Source: JANXPZ01 sp034678345
GTDB lineage: Bacteria > Eisenbacteria > RBG-16-71-46
Reading direction: 5' to 3'
Assembly: GCA_034678345.1 (NCBI GenBank)
Contig: JAXDBZ010000301.1
Location: 1-15,885, forward strand
DNA: 15,885 bases
Within the stretch, counting starts at the first letter, position 1. Each line of letters begins with the position of its first letter. Positions 8,301 through 15,083 of the stretch are shown here, in pieces. The notes below the pieces were generated by a model. It was not told the origin of the DNA, searched no databases, and saw nothing but the letters and a program-made list of their open reading frames with translations. The position numbers were made by a program, and so were the translations under genes.

Positions 8301-8750
8301 TCACCGCTCGGGCAGGTATCCCGCCTTCTCCGGGCCGACCAGCAGCTCGTCCTTCGTGTAGATGAAAGCCTCGCGCCGGTAGTCGGCCAGCTCGTAGTCC
8401 TTCTCGAGGAAGATGGCGTCCTCGGGGCAGGCCTCCTCGCACATGCCGCAGAAGATGCAGCGCAGCATGTTGATCTCGTAGCGGGCGGCGTGGCGCTCGC
8501 CGTGCGAGCGCGGGTGCTCCGGATCGTTCTCCGCGGCCTGGACGAAGATGGCGTCGGCCGGGCAGGCCACCGCGCACAGCTCGCACCCCACGCAGCGCTC
8601 GAGGCCGTCGGCGTGCCGCGCCAGGATGTGCAGCCCGCGGAAGCGCGGGAACATGACGAGCTTCTCGTCCGGGTACTGCAGGGTCACGGGCTTCTTGAGC
8701 GCGAAGTGCTCGAGGGTGATGCCCAGACCCGCCGCCAGTTCCTTGATCAT
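8301..8750 (-). CDS. nuoI: NADH-quinone oxidoreductase subunit I (NuoI-like, 2x[4Fe-4S])
   Basis: A 149-residue 8Fe ferredoxin-type subunit of respiratory complex I, which passes electrons through two [4Fe-4S] clusters (N6a and N6b) toward the quinone site on the cytoplasmic side of the inner membrane. The eight ligands are visible in two CxxCxxCxxxCP motifs: C53, C56, C59, C63 and C98, C101, C104, C108. Upstream lies the KPVTLQYPDEK and FRGLHIL segment typical of NuoI, and the length fits. ATG 8750 has GAGGAG about 9 nt upstream. No other nuo gene is adjacent: the nearest upstream gene is dcd and a terminator follows downstream. It is therefore an isolated copy, either a dispersed single subunit or a second copy. 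It has its own predicted promoter. Confidence 0.93.
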   Translation of the reverse strand: MIKELAAGLGITLEHFALKKPVTLQYPDEKLVMFPRFRGLHILARHADGLERCVGCELCAVACPADAIFVQAAENDPEHPRSHGERHAARYEINMLRCIFCGMCEEACPEDAIFLEKDYELADYRREAFIYTKDELLVGPEKAGYLPER

Positions 8751-8766
8751 GCCAGAGGCTCCTCGC

Positions 8767-8795
8767 CGGCCGTGTGGCTCCTTCGCACACGGCCG
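8767..8795 (-). promoter_or_regulatory. 5' leader hairpin of nuoI
   Basis: A perfect 10-bp stem (8767-8776 with 8786-8795) with a 9-nt loop lies between the predicted nuoI promoter and the GAGGAG ribosome binding site. If transcription starts about 7 nt after the -10 box, near 8794, the hairpin would sit at the very 5' end of the mRNA. It could also act as a terminator for the upstream dcd operon, since it lies about 50 nt after the dcd stop, but no U-tract follows. Confidence 0.6.
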
Positions 8796-8800
8796 AAGGC

Positions 8801-8829
8801 AGGATACCGGGGCCCACGCCGGAGCGCAA
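8801..8829 (-). promoter_or_regulatory. Predicted nuoI promoter
   Basis: On the minus strand TTGCGC (8829-8824) and TATCCT (8806-8801) are separated by exactly 17 nt. Each matches sigma-70 consensus at four of six positions. The predicted start is near 8794, giving a leader of about 44 nt that contains a hairpin and a good ribosome binding site. Confidence 0.5.
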
Positions 8830-8843
8830 ACGGCGCGGGCGCC

Positions 8844-9398
8844 CTACAGCTTCGGCAGCGTGATGCCCTGCTGGGCCTGGTACTTGCCCGCCTTGTCCTT
8901 GTACGACACCTCGCAGGGCGAGTCGCTCTCGAAGAACAGCACCTGCGCGATGCCCTCGTTGGCGTAGACCCGCGCCGGCAGCGGCGTGGTGTTGCTGATC
9001 TCCAGCGTGACGAAGCCCTCCCACTCCGGCTCGAACGGCGTCACGTTCGTGATGATGCCGCAGCGGGCGTAGGTGCTCTTGCCCAGGCAGACGGTGATGA
9101 CGTTGCGCGGGATGCGGAAGTACTCGACGCTGCGGCCCAGCGCGAACGAGTTGGGCGGGATGACCGCGACCGGGCCCCGGAAGTCCACCATCGAAGCCGG
9201 GTCCACGCGCTTGGGGTCCACGATGGTCGAGTTCACGTTGGTGAAGATCTTGAACTCGTCGGCGATGCGCAGGTCGTAGCCGTACGACGAGACCCCGAAG
9301 GAGATGACCCCCTGGCGCACCTGCTTCTCGGCGAAGGGCTCGATCATGCGGTGCTCGAGGCACATCTTGCGGATCCAGTGGTCGGGACGGATGGACAT
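8844..9398 (-). CDS. dcd: dCTP deaminase
   Basis: A 184-residue enzyme that deaminates dCTP to dUTP, feeding dTMP synthesis; active as a homotrimer in the cytoplasm. Seen in sequence: MSIRPDHWIRKMCLEHRMIE at the N-terminus, SFGVSSYGYDLRIADEFKIF near residues 33-52, VIPPNSFALGRSVEYFRIP, the nucleotide-binding GKSTYARCG near 106-114, and the catalytic Glu in VTLEISNTTPLPARVY (E133). The tail GKYQAQQGITLPKL matches the family. A bifunctional deaminase/dUTPase cannot be excluded. ATG 9398 was chosen because GGAGGA lies at proper spacing and the family begins MSI. An ATG at 9404 overlaps the moaB-like stop but sits directly against the ribosome binding site. It is the last gene of the six-gene run. 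Confidence 0.95.
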   Translation of the reverse strand: MSIRPDHWIRKMCLEHRMIEPFAEKQVRQGVISFGVSSYGYDLRIADEFKIFTNVNSTIVDPKRVDPASMVDFRGPVAVIPPNSFALGRSVEYFRIPRNVITVCLGKSTYARCGIITNVTPFEPEWEGFVTLEISNTTPLPARVYANEGIAQVLFFESDSPCEVSYKDKAGKYQAQQGITLPKL

Positions 9399-9400
9399 CC

Positions 9401-9940
9401 TCATTCCTCCGTGGGATGGAAGCGGCCCAGCATGCGGACCGCGTGGACGAGTTCCGGCAGCAGCAACCGTTCGAGCGCCAGCGCCACGGCGGCGCGGGAC
9501 CCGGGCAGCAGCACGACCAGGCGGCCCTTCGCGACGAACGCCCCGGCCCGCGACAGCCAGGCGGCCGAGCCGACCTGCTCGAGCGACAGGATCCGGAACA
9601 GCTCGCCGAAGCCGGGCACGGGCCGCTCCGCCAGCGGCGCCAGCGCCTCCGGCGTGCGGTCGCGCGGGCCGAGCCCGGTCCCGCCGGTGACGACGAGCAC
9701 GTCGGTGGCCGGCCGCGCCAGCGCGGCGCGGACCGCGCGCCGCAGGGCGGCGGGCTCGTCCTTCACCCAGGCGCGGGTCGTCACCCGGTGCCCGGCGCGG
9801 ACGATCTTCCGCTCGATCAGCGCCCCGGCGGTGTCGGCCGGGCCGCGCCGCGTGTCGCTCACGGTCACGATCGCGCAGCCGACCGGGCGCGGCGCGCCCT
9901 CGCTGCGGTGTGCGGGCGGGCGGACGCGGGCGGGGCTCAC
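9401..9940 (-). CDS. moaB: MoaB/MogA family molybdopterin-binding protein
   Basis: A 179-residue protein of the MoaB/MogA family, which binds or adenylylates molybdopterin before molybdenum insertion. Seen in sequence: AIVTVSDTRRGPADTAG near residues 23-39, the glycine-rich LVVTGGTGLGPRDRTPEAL near 82-100, PGFGELFRILSLEQVGSAAWLSRA, and LVVLLPGS near 141-148. These are the substrate-binding loops of the fold. MoaB versus MogA cannot be settled without alignment. The start is GTG 9940, which overlaps the previous stop as GTGA and has GGGGAAAG upstream. A short basic, unstructured stretch of about 20 residues precedes the first strand. No molybdoenzyme or other moa/moe gene is in the window. Confidence 0.92.
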   Translation of the reverse strand: MSPARVRPPAHRSEGAPRPVGCAIVTVSDTRRGPADTAGALIERKIVRAGHRVTTRAWVKDEPAALRRAVRAALARPATDVLVVTGGTGLGPRDRTPEALAPLAERPVPGFGELFRILSLEQVGSAAWLSRAGAFVAKGRLVVLLPGSRAAVALALERLLLPELVHAVRMLGRFHPTEE

Positions 9941-10641
9941 GCTACTTTCCCCGCACCCGCGGGAGCCCAGCCGCGCGCCTGCTCGGCCAGCGGCCGCGGG
10001 GCGAGCCCGAAGTGCGTGAGCCACGGCTCCGCCTCGGCCAGCCTGTGCTCCTCGATCTCGGCCAGCGGCGGTTCCCAGGCTGCTCCCGGCCCTCCCCGCG
10101 GCGCCCCCGTCGCACGGGCCAGCTCCACCAGCTCGGCCAGGGTCCAGGTCTCCGGGCCCGCCACCTCGTACCAGCCTTCCCAGGCGGCGCGGCCGGCGAG
10201 CGCCCGGTCGAGCGTCTCGACCACGTCGGTCTCGGCCACCGGGTTGACGAGCTTGGCGCCGCCGCGCGGCAGCGCAGGCCCGGTGGCCAGATGGAGCCAG
10301 AGCGGGCTCGCCGGCCCCAGCATGGGCCCGAGGCGCAGCACGAGCACCGGCAGGCCGCCGGCCCGCGCCCGCTCCTCCAGATCCCAGCAGTCGCGCAGGC
10401 GCGGGGCAGCCGCGTCCGGGTGCGTGCCCAGACGCGTCACGACCAGGAGCCGGGTCGGGGCCGGCCCCGACCCGGGCCGGGAGAGCGGGTCGGACACGGC
10501 CGGCTCCGGCCCCGGGCAGAGGAAGAGCGTCGCGGGCGAGCCGTCCTCCGCTCCGCCGGCCGCGTGCCCGCACCGCGCGAGCGCGCCCAGCAGCCGGTCC
10601 GCCGCGCTGCCGGCGGGCGGCGGCGACGGCACCTGGATCAC
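9937..10641 (-). CDS. Degenerate SDR/epimerase-like protein
   Basis: A 234-residue protein that resembles atypical short-chain dehydrogenases of the NmrA or NDUFA9 type in its second half. GLPVLVLRLGPMLGP, then LVNPVAETDVVETLDRAL, then WYEVAGPETWTLAELVELAR follow the order of these families: substrate-loop arginine, domain-swap strand, then a helix pair. The first Rossmann strand and loop should read like VTGATGFVG but here read QVPSPPPAG, so the nucleotide-binding glycines are mostly lost. The YxxxK catalytic pair is also not visible. It may be a non-enzymatic or scaffold relative. The start is GTG 10641, overlapping the upstream stop as GTGA, with GGGGAG before it. Its function is not known; the family call is by pattern only. 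Confidence 0.75.
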   Translation of the reverse strand: MIQVPSPPPAGSAADRLLGALARCGHAAGGAEDGSPATLFLCPGPEPAVSDPLSRPGSGPAPTRLLVVTRLGTHPDAAAPRLRDCWDLEERARAGGLPVLVLRLGPMLGPASPLWLHLATGPALPRGGAKLVNPVAETDVVETLDRALAGRAAWEGWYEVAGPETWTLAELVELARATGAPRGGPGAAWEPPLAEIEEHRLAEAEPWLTHFGLAPRPLAEQARGWAPAGAGKVA

Positions 10642-11708
10642 GCGAACTCCCCGAGCGTCTCGGCCAGCTGGCGGCGGTGCGAGAGGTCGTGCTCGGCCCA
10701 GGCGCGGGCGAGCGTGGCCACCGAGATGGCCCCGCGCACCGGGTGCAGGCCGGTCCGGTCCCAGTCGGTGCGCGAGAGCGGTGCCAGCCGCGCCAGCACG
10801 GCCCGGCGCGCCGCGCGCCAGTCCTCGAGGGCGCGTGCCGGCGACTGGTTGCGGTAATCGCGCGCCACGTCCCAGCCCCGCGTCGTCAGGTCGGGCAGGG
10901 CCGGGTACGCCTCGGCGAGCAGGCGCTCGAGGCGCGGGCCGAAGATCTCCCGGTCCACGTCGCGCAGGTGGCAGAGCACCTCCAGCGCCGACCAGCGGCC
11001 GGGCCCCGGGTTGCGCCGCCACGCGGCCTCGTCGTGCCGGCCCATTCGCTCCGCCACGCGGTCGGGGCCCTCCCCCAACAGCGCCAGAAGCCGGTCCCAC
11101 TCGAAGAACGTCATCGGACCACGGGCGTGGCCCATCAACCCGGTCGTGGGGGTCTGCGCCGACAGCGGCTGGCTCAGGCCGCGCTCGCGGTACGATCGCG
11201 CCAGCGCAACGTAGTGCTCCCAGCCGCGCCGCATGCCGGCGCGGTGCTCGTCGGTCGCCGGTGCGACGACCTTGGCCGGCATGCCCAGGGCGATGCTCCC
11301 GGGCGGGATGACCTGGCGCTCGCGCACCAGCGCCCCGGCGCCGATGAGCGACCCGGCCCCGATGCGCGCCCCGGTGAGCACGACCGCGCCCATCCCGACG
11401 AGAGCGTCATCCTCGATGGTGCAGCCATGGATGATGGCGTTGTGGCCGATCGTGACGCGGGCGCCGATCAGGGCCGGGCTGCCCTCGTCCATGTGCACGA
11501 CGGTGCCGTCCTGCACGTTGGAGTCCTCGCCCACGACGATGCGATCGATGTCGCCGCGCAGCACGGCGTTGAACCAGATGCCCGCGCGGGCCCCCACCGT
11601 CACTTCGCCGACCAGCACCGCCCCGGGGGCGATGAAGGCCGTCGGGTCCACGTCGAGCCGGTGGCTCCACTGCCCCGGCTGCCGGCCGTCCTGCCGTGCC
11701 TCGCTCAC
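10638..11708 (-). CDS. Gamma-carbonic-anhydrase-like protein fused to a DinB-family domain
   Basis: A 356-residue two-domain protein. Residues about 17-172 form a left-handed beta-helix of the gamma-carbonic-anhydrase/YrdA/PaaY type, with hexapeptide repeats (IAPGAVLVGEVTVGARAGIW), NAVLRGDID, and three zinc-ligand histidines H72, H89 and H94 in VVHMDEG and IGHNAIIHG. A linker (about 173-200) leads to a DinB_2-like four-helix domain with W239 in GRWSALEVLCHLRDVDRE (H247) and EHDLSHRRQL (H340, H344), the usual metal-binding histidine triad. Both domains appear intact. The start is GTG 11708, overlapping the upstream stop as GTGA, with AAGGAG about 8 nt away. An in-frame ATG at 11114 could start a separate DinB protein but has no ribosome binding site. 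The physiological substrate of either domain is unknown. Confidence 0.9.
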   Translation of the reverse strand: MSEARQDGRQPGQWSHRLDVDPTAFIAPGAVLVGEVTVGARAGIWFNAVLRGDIDRIVVGEDSNVQDGTVVHMDEGSPALIGARVTIGHNAIIHGCTIEDDALVGMGAVVLTGARIGAGSLIGAGALVRERQVIPPGSIALGMPAKVVAPATDEHRAGMRRGWEHYVALARSYRERGLSQPLSAQTPTTGLMGHARGPMTFFEWDRLLALLGEGPDRVAERMGRHDEAAWRRNPGPGRWSALEVLCHLRDVDREIFGPRLERLLAEAYPALPDLTTRGWDVARDYRNQSPARALEDWRAARRAVLARLAPLSRTDWDRTGLHPVRGAISVATLARAWAEHDLSHRRQLAETLGEFA

Positions 11709-12355
11709 GTGAAGCTCCTTCCTTCGCCCACGAAGGGGTTGCCGGTCCGCTCCCGGCCGATCGTCGTGGACGGGCCGTGCCCGGGATGCACGCGCACCGC
11801 GTCCCCCAGCGGGAAGAGCCGGACGCGGATCGAACGTTCCAGCTCAGCGACCGATCCGCCGGGCAGATCGGCGCGGCCGACCGAGCCGGCGAAGAGCGTA
11901 TCGCCGGACCACAGGTCGTCCCCGCCGCGGAAGCACACGCCGCCGGGCGAGTGGCCCGGGGTGTGGATCACCTGCAGGGACTCCTCGCCCAGCGCCAACC
12001 GCTCGCCGTCGGCCAGGTCGAGCACCACCGCCGGCGGCGTCGCCGGCGCGAACCCCCACGTCGCCGCCTGCACGTCGAGCTGCTCGAGCAATCCGCGATC
12101 CGCCGGGTGCAGCCGGAAGTCGCCGCCCAGCGCCGCCTGTACCTCGCGCATGCCGCAGACGTGGTCGTAGTGCGCGTGGGTCGCGAGCAGGTGGCGAACG
12201 GTCAGCGGCCCGGCCTGTTCCCGCACCCAGCGCACGACCGCGCCGGCCTCGAAGCCCGCGTCCACGACGGCGCACTCGTGCGTGCGCCCGCACACGAGCA
12301 CGTACGTGGCGTTGTCGAGCGGCCCCAGGCGCAGCACGTGGTGCCGGAGCGCCAT
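11705..12355 (-). CDS. Metallo-beta-lactamase-fold hydrolase, glyoxalase II-like
   Basis: A 216-residue cytoplasmic metallohydrolase of the glyoxalase-II-like branch, which typically hydrolyses thioesters or related compounds with a two-metal site. All metal ligands can be seen: THAHYDH (H60, H62, D64, H65), HTPGHSPGG (H135), SGDTLFAGSVGR (D152) and PGHG (H193). The N-terminal strands LGPLDNATYVLV and AVVDAGFEAG are typical. No C-terminal glyoxalase II glutathione-binding domain is present, so true hydroxyacylglutathione hydrolase activity is not assured. The start at 12355 lies one base after the stop of the upstream oxidoreductase, and its stop overlaps the GTG start of the next gene. Confidence 0.93.
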   Translation of the reverse strand: MALRHHVLRLGPLDNATYVLVCGRTHECAVVDAGFEAGAVVRWVREQAGPLTVRHLLATHAHYDHVCGMREVQAALGGDFRLHPADRGLLEQLDVQAATWGFAPATPPAVVLDLADGERLALGEESLQVIHTPGHSPGGVCFRGGDDLWSGDTLFAGSVGRADLPGGSVAELERSIRVRLFPLGDAVRVHPGHGPSTTIGRERTGNPFVGEGRSFT

Positions 12356-12356
12356 G

Positions 12357-13523
12357 TCAGATGACGTTCGCCTCCACCTCGGAACCGGCCCGCCCCGCGA
12401 AGCGCTCCAGCCGCAGCGGCGAGAGGTCGAGGCTCGGCTTGCCGTCCACGATCCACTCGCTGATGAGCTGGCCCACCGCCGGGGCGTGCATGAAGCCGTG
12501 GCCGCTGAAGCCGTTGGCCAGCATGAGACCCTCGACCGCCTGCGGCGGGCCCAGGATCGAGTTGTGGTCGGGCGTCGTCTCGTACAGGCCGGCCCAGCCC
12601 TTCGAGGTCTTGACCTCGGCCTCCTCGAGCACCGGGACGCGGTGCATGGCGGGCTCGATCATCCGGTCGAGCATCTCGGGGTTCACGGCCGTGTTGAAGC
12701 CGACCGGCTCCTCGGGGTTCGCGTAGCCGATCAGCATGCCGCCGCTCTCGCGGTGCATGTACACGCCCGAGGTCATGTCCACGATCATGGGCAGGTCCTT
12801 GCGCGCCATCGGCAGCGGCTCGGTGACGAAGCAGTGCCGCCGCACCGGCACGACCGGCACGTCGATGCCCGCCCACTCGCCCACCTCGTGGGCGTGCGGC
12901 CCGGCCGCGTTGACCACCATCGGCGTGTGGATCGTGCCGTTCGCGGTGCGCACACCGGTGACCCGGTTGCCGTCCATCACCAGACCGGTCGCCCGCTCCC
13001 CGAACTGGAACACCGCGCCCAGGCGGCGGGCCTGCGCCACGTAGGCCTGGGTGACCCCGTCCGGGTCGCCCAGCCCGTCGTCGAGGCAGAAGGTGGCGCC
13101 GAGCAGGTCGTCCACGTACAGCTCGGGCACGATGCCCCTGGCCTCCGCCGGGGTCAGCGTCCGCACCGGCAGTCCGAGCGAGCGCTGCATCTCCGCCTGC
13201 TTCTGGAACGTCGCCCAGGACCCCTCGTCGCCGAGCAGGAAGAGGTACCCCACCGGGAAGTAGACCGGGTCGGTGTCCATCTCCTCGGCGAAGACCCGGA
13301 AGCGGGCGATGGACATCATCGAGAGGCGCACGTTGTGCGGGGTCGAGAACTGGGCCCGGATGCCGCCGGCCGCCTTGGCGGTCGAACCGGTGCCGGCGAA
13401 CAGCTCCTTCTCGACCACCACCACGCCCTTCACCCCCCGTCGCCCCAGCTCGTAGGCGATCGAGGTACCGATGCAGCCGGCACCGATGATGACGACCGGT
13501 GCCGACGCGGGAAGCCCACCCAT
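12357..13523 (-). CDS. FAD-dependent oxidoreductase, sarcosine oxidase beta/DAO family
   Basis: A 388-residue flavoprotein of the DAO family (DadA/SoxB/glycine oxidase group), which oxidises a secondary or primary amine, usually an N-methyl or alpha-amino acid, to an imine. Seen in sequence: the FAD Rossmann motif VVIIGAGCIGTSIAYELGRRG near residues 9-29, VVVVEKELFAGTGSTAKAAGG, MVVNAAGPHAHEVGEWAG and the C-terminal WAGLYETTPDHNSILGP followed by NGFSGHGFMHAPAVGQLISE. Those last two are typical of sarcosine oxidase beta-like and related dehydrogenases. The substrate is unknown. ATG 13523 has GGAGGA about 8 nt upstream; the longer open frame to 13655 adds low-complexity basic sequence. It is the first gene of the six-gene run. 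Confidence 0.93.
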   Translation of the reverse strand: MGGLPASAPVVIIGAGCIGTSIAYELGRRGVKGVVVVEKELFAGTGSTAKAAGGIRAQFSTPHNVRLSMMSIARFRVFAEEMDTDPVYFPVGYLFLLGDEGSWATFQKQAEMQRSLGLPVRTLTPAEARGIVPELYVDDLLGATFCLDDGLGDPDGVTQAYVAQARRLGAVFQFGERATGLVMDGNRVTGVRTANGTIHTPMVVNAAGPHAHEVGEWAGIDVPVVPVRRHCFVTEPLPMARKDLPMIVDMTSGVYMHRESGGMLIGYANPEEPVGFNTAVNPEMLDRMIEPAMHRVPVLEEAEVKTSKGWAGLYETTPDHNSILGPPQAVEGLMLANGFSGHGFMHAPAVGQLISEWIVDGKPSLDLSPLRLERFAGRAGSEVEANVI

Positions 13524-13664
13524 GGAGTCCTCCGACCGATGCGCAACAGCGCGACCCGTCCCCGGACACGGCAGCCGAGGAAGGCGGCCCGGGGCGTGAA
13601 CATGGCGCGGCGCGCCCGGATACCCGCGAGAGGCGTGGGTGAGGCGCGCTCGCAAGACCGGAGC

Positions 13665-13694
13665 AGTCTAAGTCAACCGCGCGGGGAAGGCGAA
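13665..13694 (-). promoter_or_regulatory. Weak candidate promoter for the six-gene run
   Basis: On the minus strand TAGACT (13670-13665) resembles a -10 box and TTCGCC (13694-13689) lies 18 nt upstream. A better -35-like TTGACT (13676-13671) is adjacent to TAGACT but has no good -10 partner at 16-18 nt. Either reading leaves a leader of about 130 nt before the FAD oxidoreductase start. Confidence 0.25.
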
Positions 13695-13728
13695 TCGCCC
13701 GGGGCCGCGCCGGACGCGGCGGCGCCGC

Positions 13729-14211
13729 CTATCGCTTGTAGCCGATCTTCCGCAGGAAATCCCGCCGCGCCTGCTTCGCCGCATCGTCCTCGACGCCCCG
13801 CGGCGACTCCCCGTCCACCACCCCGGCAATGCCCGAACCCAGCTCCGTACGCGCCACCAGCGCCTGCACCGGGTTGGCGGTGGCGCAGAAGACGCGGCAC
13901 ACCTCCGGGCACGACTTGACCGCGTTCAGGAGGTTGATGGGGTACGCATCCCGGAGCAGCAGGAAGAACGTGTGGCCGGCGGCCACCTTGCGAGCGTTGG
14001 CGACGGCTGCCTCGATGAGGGCCGCGTCGTTGCCCTCGGTGCGGATCAGGCAGGGACCCGAGGCCTCGCAGAAGGCCAGGCCGAAGCGGGCGCCGGGCAC
14101 GGTGGTCACGACGATCTCGGCCAGGTCCTCGACGGTCTTGATGAAGTGGGACTGCCCGGCGACGAGGTTGCAGTCGGCGGGGATCTCGAGCGATACGGGG
14201 ATCAGCTCCAT
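13729..14211 (-). CDS. Adenosine-specific kinase family protein (DUF355)
   Basis: A 160-residue protein of the adenosine-specific kinase family (PF04008), small cytoplasmic proteins known from archaea and some bacteria that bind adenosine or AMP. Diagnostic stretches are GQSHFIKTVEDLAEIVVTTV (residues 19-38), FGLAFCEASGPCLIRTEGND (43-62), AGHTFFLLLRDAYPINLLNA (78-97) and CPEVCRVFCATANPVQALVA (101-120), followed by GIAGVVDGESPRGVE. Length is normal. The in vivo role is poorly established in the family. ATG 14211 follows GAGGAGG at good spacing and a TTGACG-N17-TAGCGT promoter. It is transcribed alone, between the ybgF terminator hairpin and a 205-bp gap before the FAD oxidoreductase. Confidence 0.93.
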   Translation of the reverse strand: MELIPVSLEIPADCNLVAGQSHFIKTVEDLAEIVVTTVPGARFGLAFCEASGPCLIRTEGNDAALIEAAVANARKVAAGHTFFLLLRDAYPINLLNAVKSCPEVCRVFCATANPVQALVARTELGSGIAGVVDGESPRGVEDDAAKQARRDFLRKIGYKR

Positions 14212-14232
14212 GGCGGGCCTCCTCGAAGAGCG

Positions 14233-14261
14233 ACGCTACGGTCGGCGCCGGGACCCGTCAA
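14233..14261 (-). promoter_or_regulatory. Predicted promoter of the adenosine-specific kinase gene
   Basis: On the minus strand TTGACG (14261-14256) and TAGCGT (14238-14233) are 17 nt apart. It uses the same TAGCGT box as the two plus-strand promoters, but here a proper leader with GAGGAGG follows before ATG 14211. Confidence 0.6.
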
Positions 14262-14280
14262 GCCCCGGCGCCGACGGAAC

Positions 14281-14308
14281 GGGCCGGCCGCGCGGATGCG
14301 GCCGGCCC
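14281..14308 (-). terminator. Terminator hairpin after ybgF
   Basis: A perfect 11-bp GC stem (14281-14291 with 14298-14308) with a 6-nt loop lies 16 nt after the ybgF stop. No long U-tract follows; a short TTCC is present. It separates the tol-pal operon from the next promoter. Confidence 0.7.
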
Positions 14309-14324
14309 GATGGCTCCGCCCGTC

Positions 14325-15083
14325 TCAGCGGCTCCGCTTCGTCGCAGCGCCCAACCGGTCCCGGGCCAGCTGCGCCTCGCCCGCGAGCGGGAAGCGGCGC
14401 ACCAGGTCCTCGAGCACGCGGCGGGCCCTCGTCTCCTGCCCCAGCTTCTCGTGGCTCAGGGCCAGTTTCCAGAGTGCCGCCGGCACGCGGTCCCCCTGCG
14501 GGTCCAGCTTCTCCACCGCCTCGTAGGCCACGGCGGCGCTGTCGAAGCGGGACTGCGCGAACAGGCACTCGCCCGCGCCGTACTGCGCGTTGTCGGCGAG
14601 GTCGGTGCCGGGAAAGCGCTCCACGTACTCCCGGAACCCCTGCAGCGCGAGGGGGTAGCGTCCCTGCGTCAGGTCCTGCACGGCCTGCTCGTAGAGCTGG
14701 TTCGGGTCCGGTCCGCCGGCCACCCCGACGACCGCCGGTGCGGGACGCTGCAGCTGGCTGAAGCGCCCCATCACCTCGTCGAGCTTGCCTTCGAGCCGTC
14801 CCATCTGCTCGAACAGGTCCTGCGTCGTGCTGCCGCTCGCCGCCCGCGTGCTCAGCACGATGTCGCGCTGCTCGGCCAGCTCGCGCCGCAGGTCGGACAG
14901 CATCAGGTACGAGAGCGAGTCCCGCACCCGCATCGTGTCCACCTGCGTCCGCAGGCTGTCGAGCCCGCCCTGCATCAGGGCGAGCTGCGGCGCCACGCAG
15001 CCCGTCAGCGGCAGCCCGAGCGCCAGCAGCAGTGCCGCCAGCGCCGCCGCGCCGCCGGCCGTCCGAGAAGCCGCGCGGGTCAT
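14325..15083 (-). CDS. ybgF: Tol-Pal system protein YbgF/CpoB-like, predicted lipoprotein
   Basis: A 252-residue periplasmic protein of the Tol-Pal system; in E. coli, CpoB links outer-membrane constriction to peptidoglycan synthesis. The N-terminus has a basic start, a hydrophobic helix and the lipobox LTGC (C29), so it should be lipid-anchored. A coiled-coil-like segment (about 40-110) is followed by three tetratricopeptide repeats: LYEQAVQDLTQGRYPLALQG, AQYGAGECLFAQSRFDSAAV and ALWKLALSHEKLGQETRARR, each ending in the usual helix pair. The start is ATG 15083, overlapping the pal stop as ATGA; the upstream in-frame start at 15119 is inside pal and less likely. A strong terminator hairpin follows. 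Confidence 0.93.
   Translation of the reverse strand: MTRAASRTAGGAAALAALLLALGLPLTGCVAPQLALMQGGLDSLRTQVDTMRVRDSLSYLMLSDLRRELAEQRDIVLSTRAASGSTTQDLFEQMGRLEGKLDEVMGRFSQLQRPAPAVVGVAGGPDPNQLYEQAVQDLTQGRYPLALQGFREYVERFPGTDLADNAQYGAGECLFAQSRFDSAAVAYEAVEKLDPQGDRVPAALWKLALSHEKLGQETRARRVLEDLVRRFPLAGEAQLARDRLGAATKRSR

Noticed and set aside
9416..11311. Long plus-strand open frames opposite the six-gene run, also 12282-13919
   Set aside because: They are antisense to well-supported genes, lack ribosome binding sites and have biased, domain-free content.
13704..13720. GCCGCG/CGCGGC hairpin as a terminator after the adenosine-specific kinase gene
   Set aside because: Six base pairs with no U-tract in a very GC-rich gap; such stems are expected by chance.
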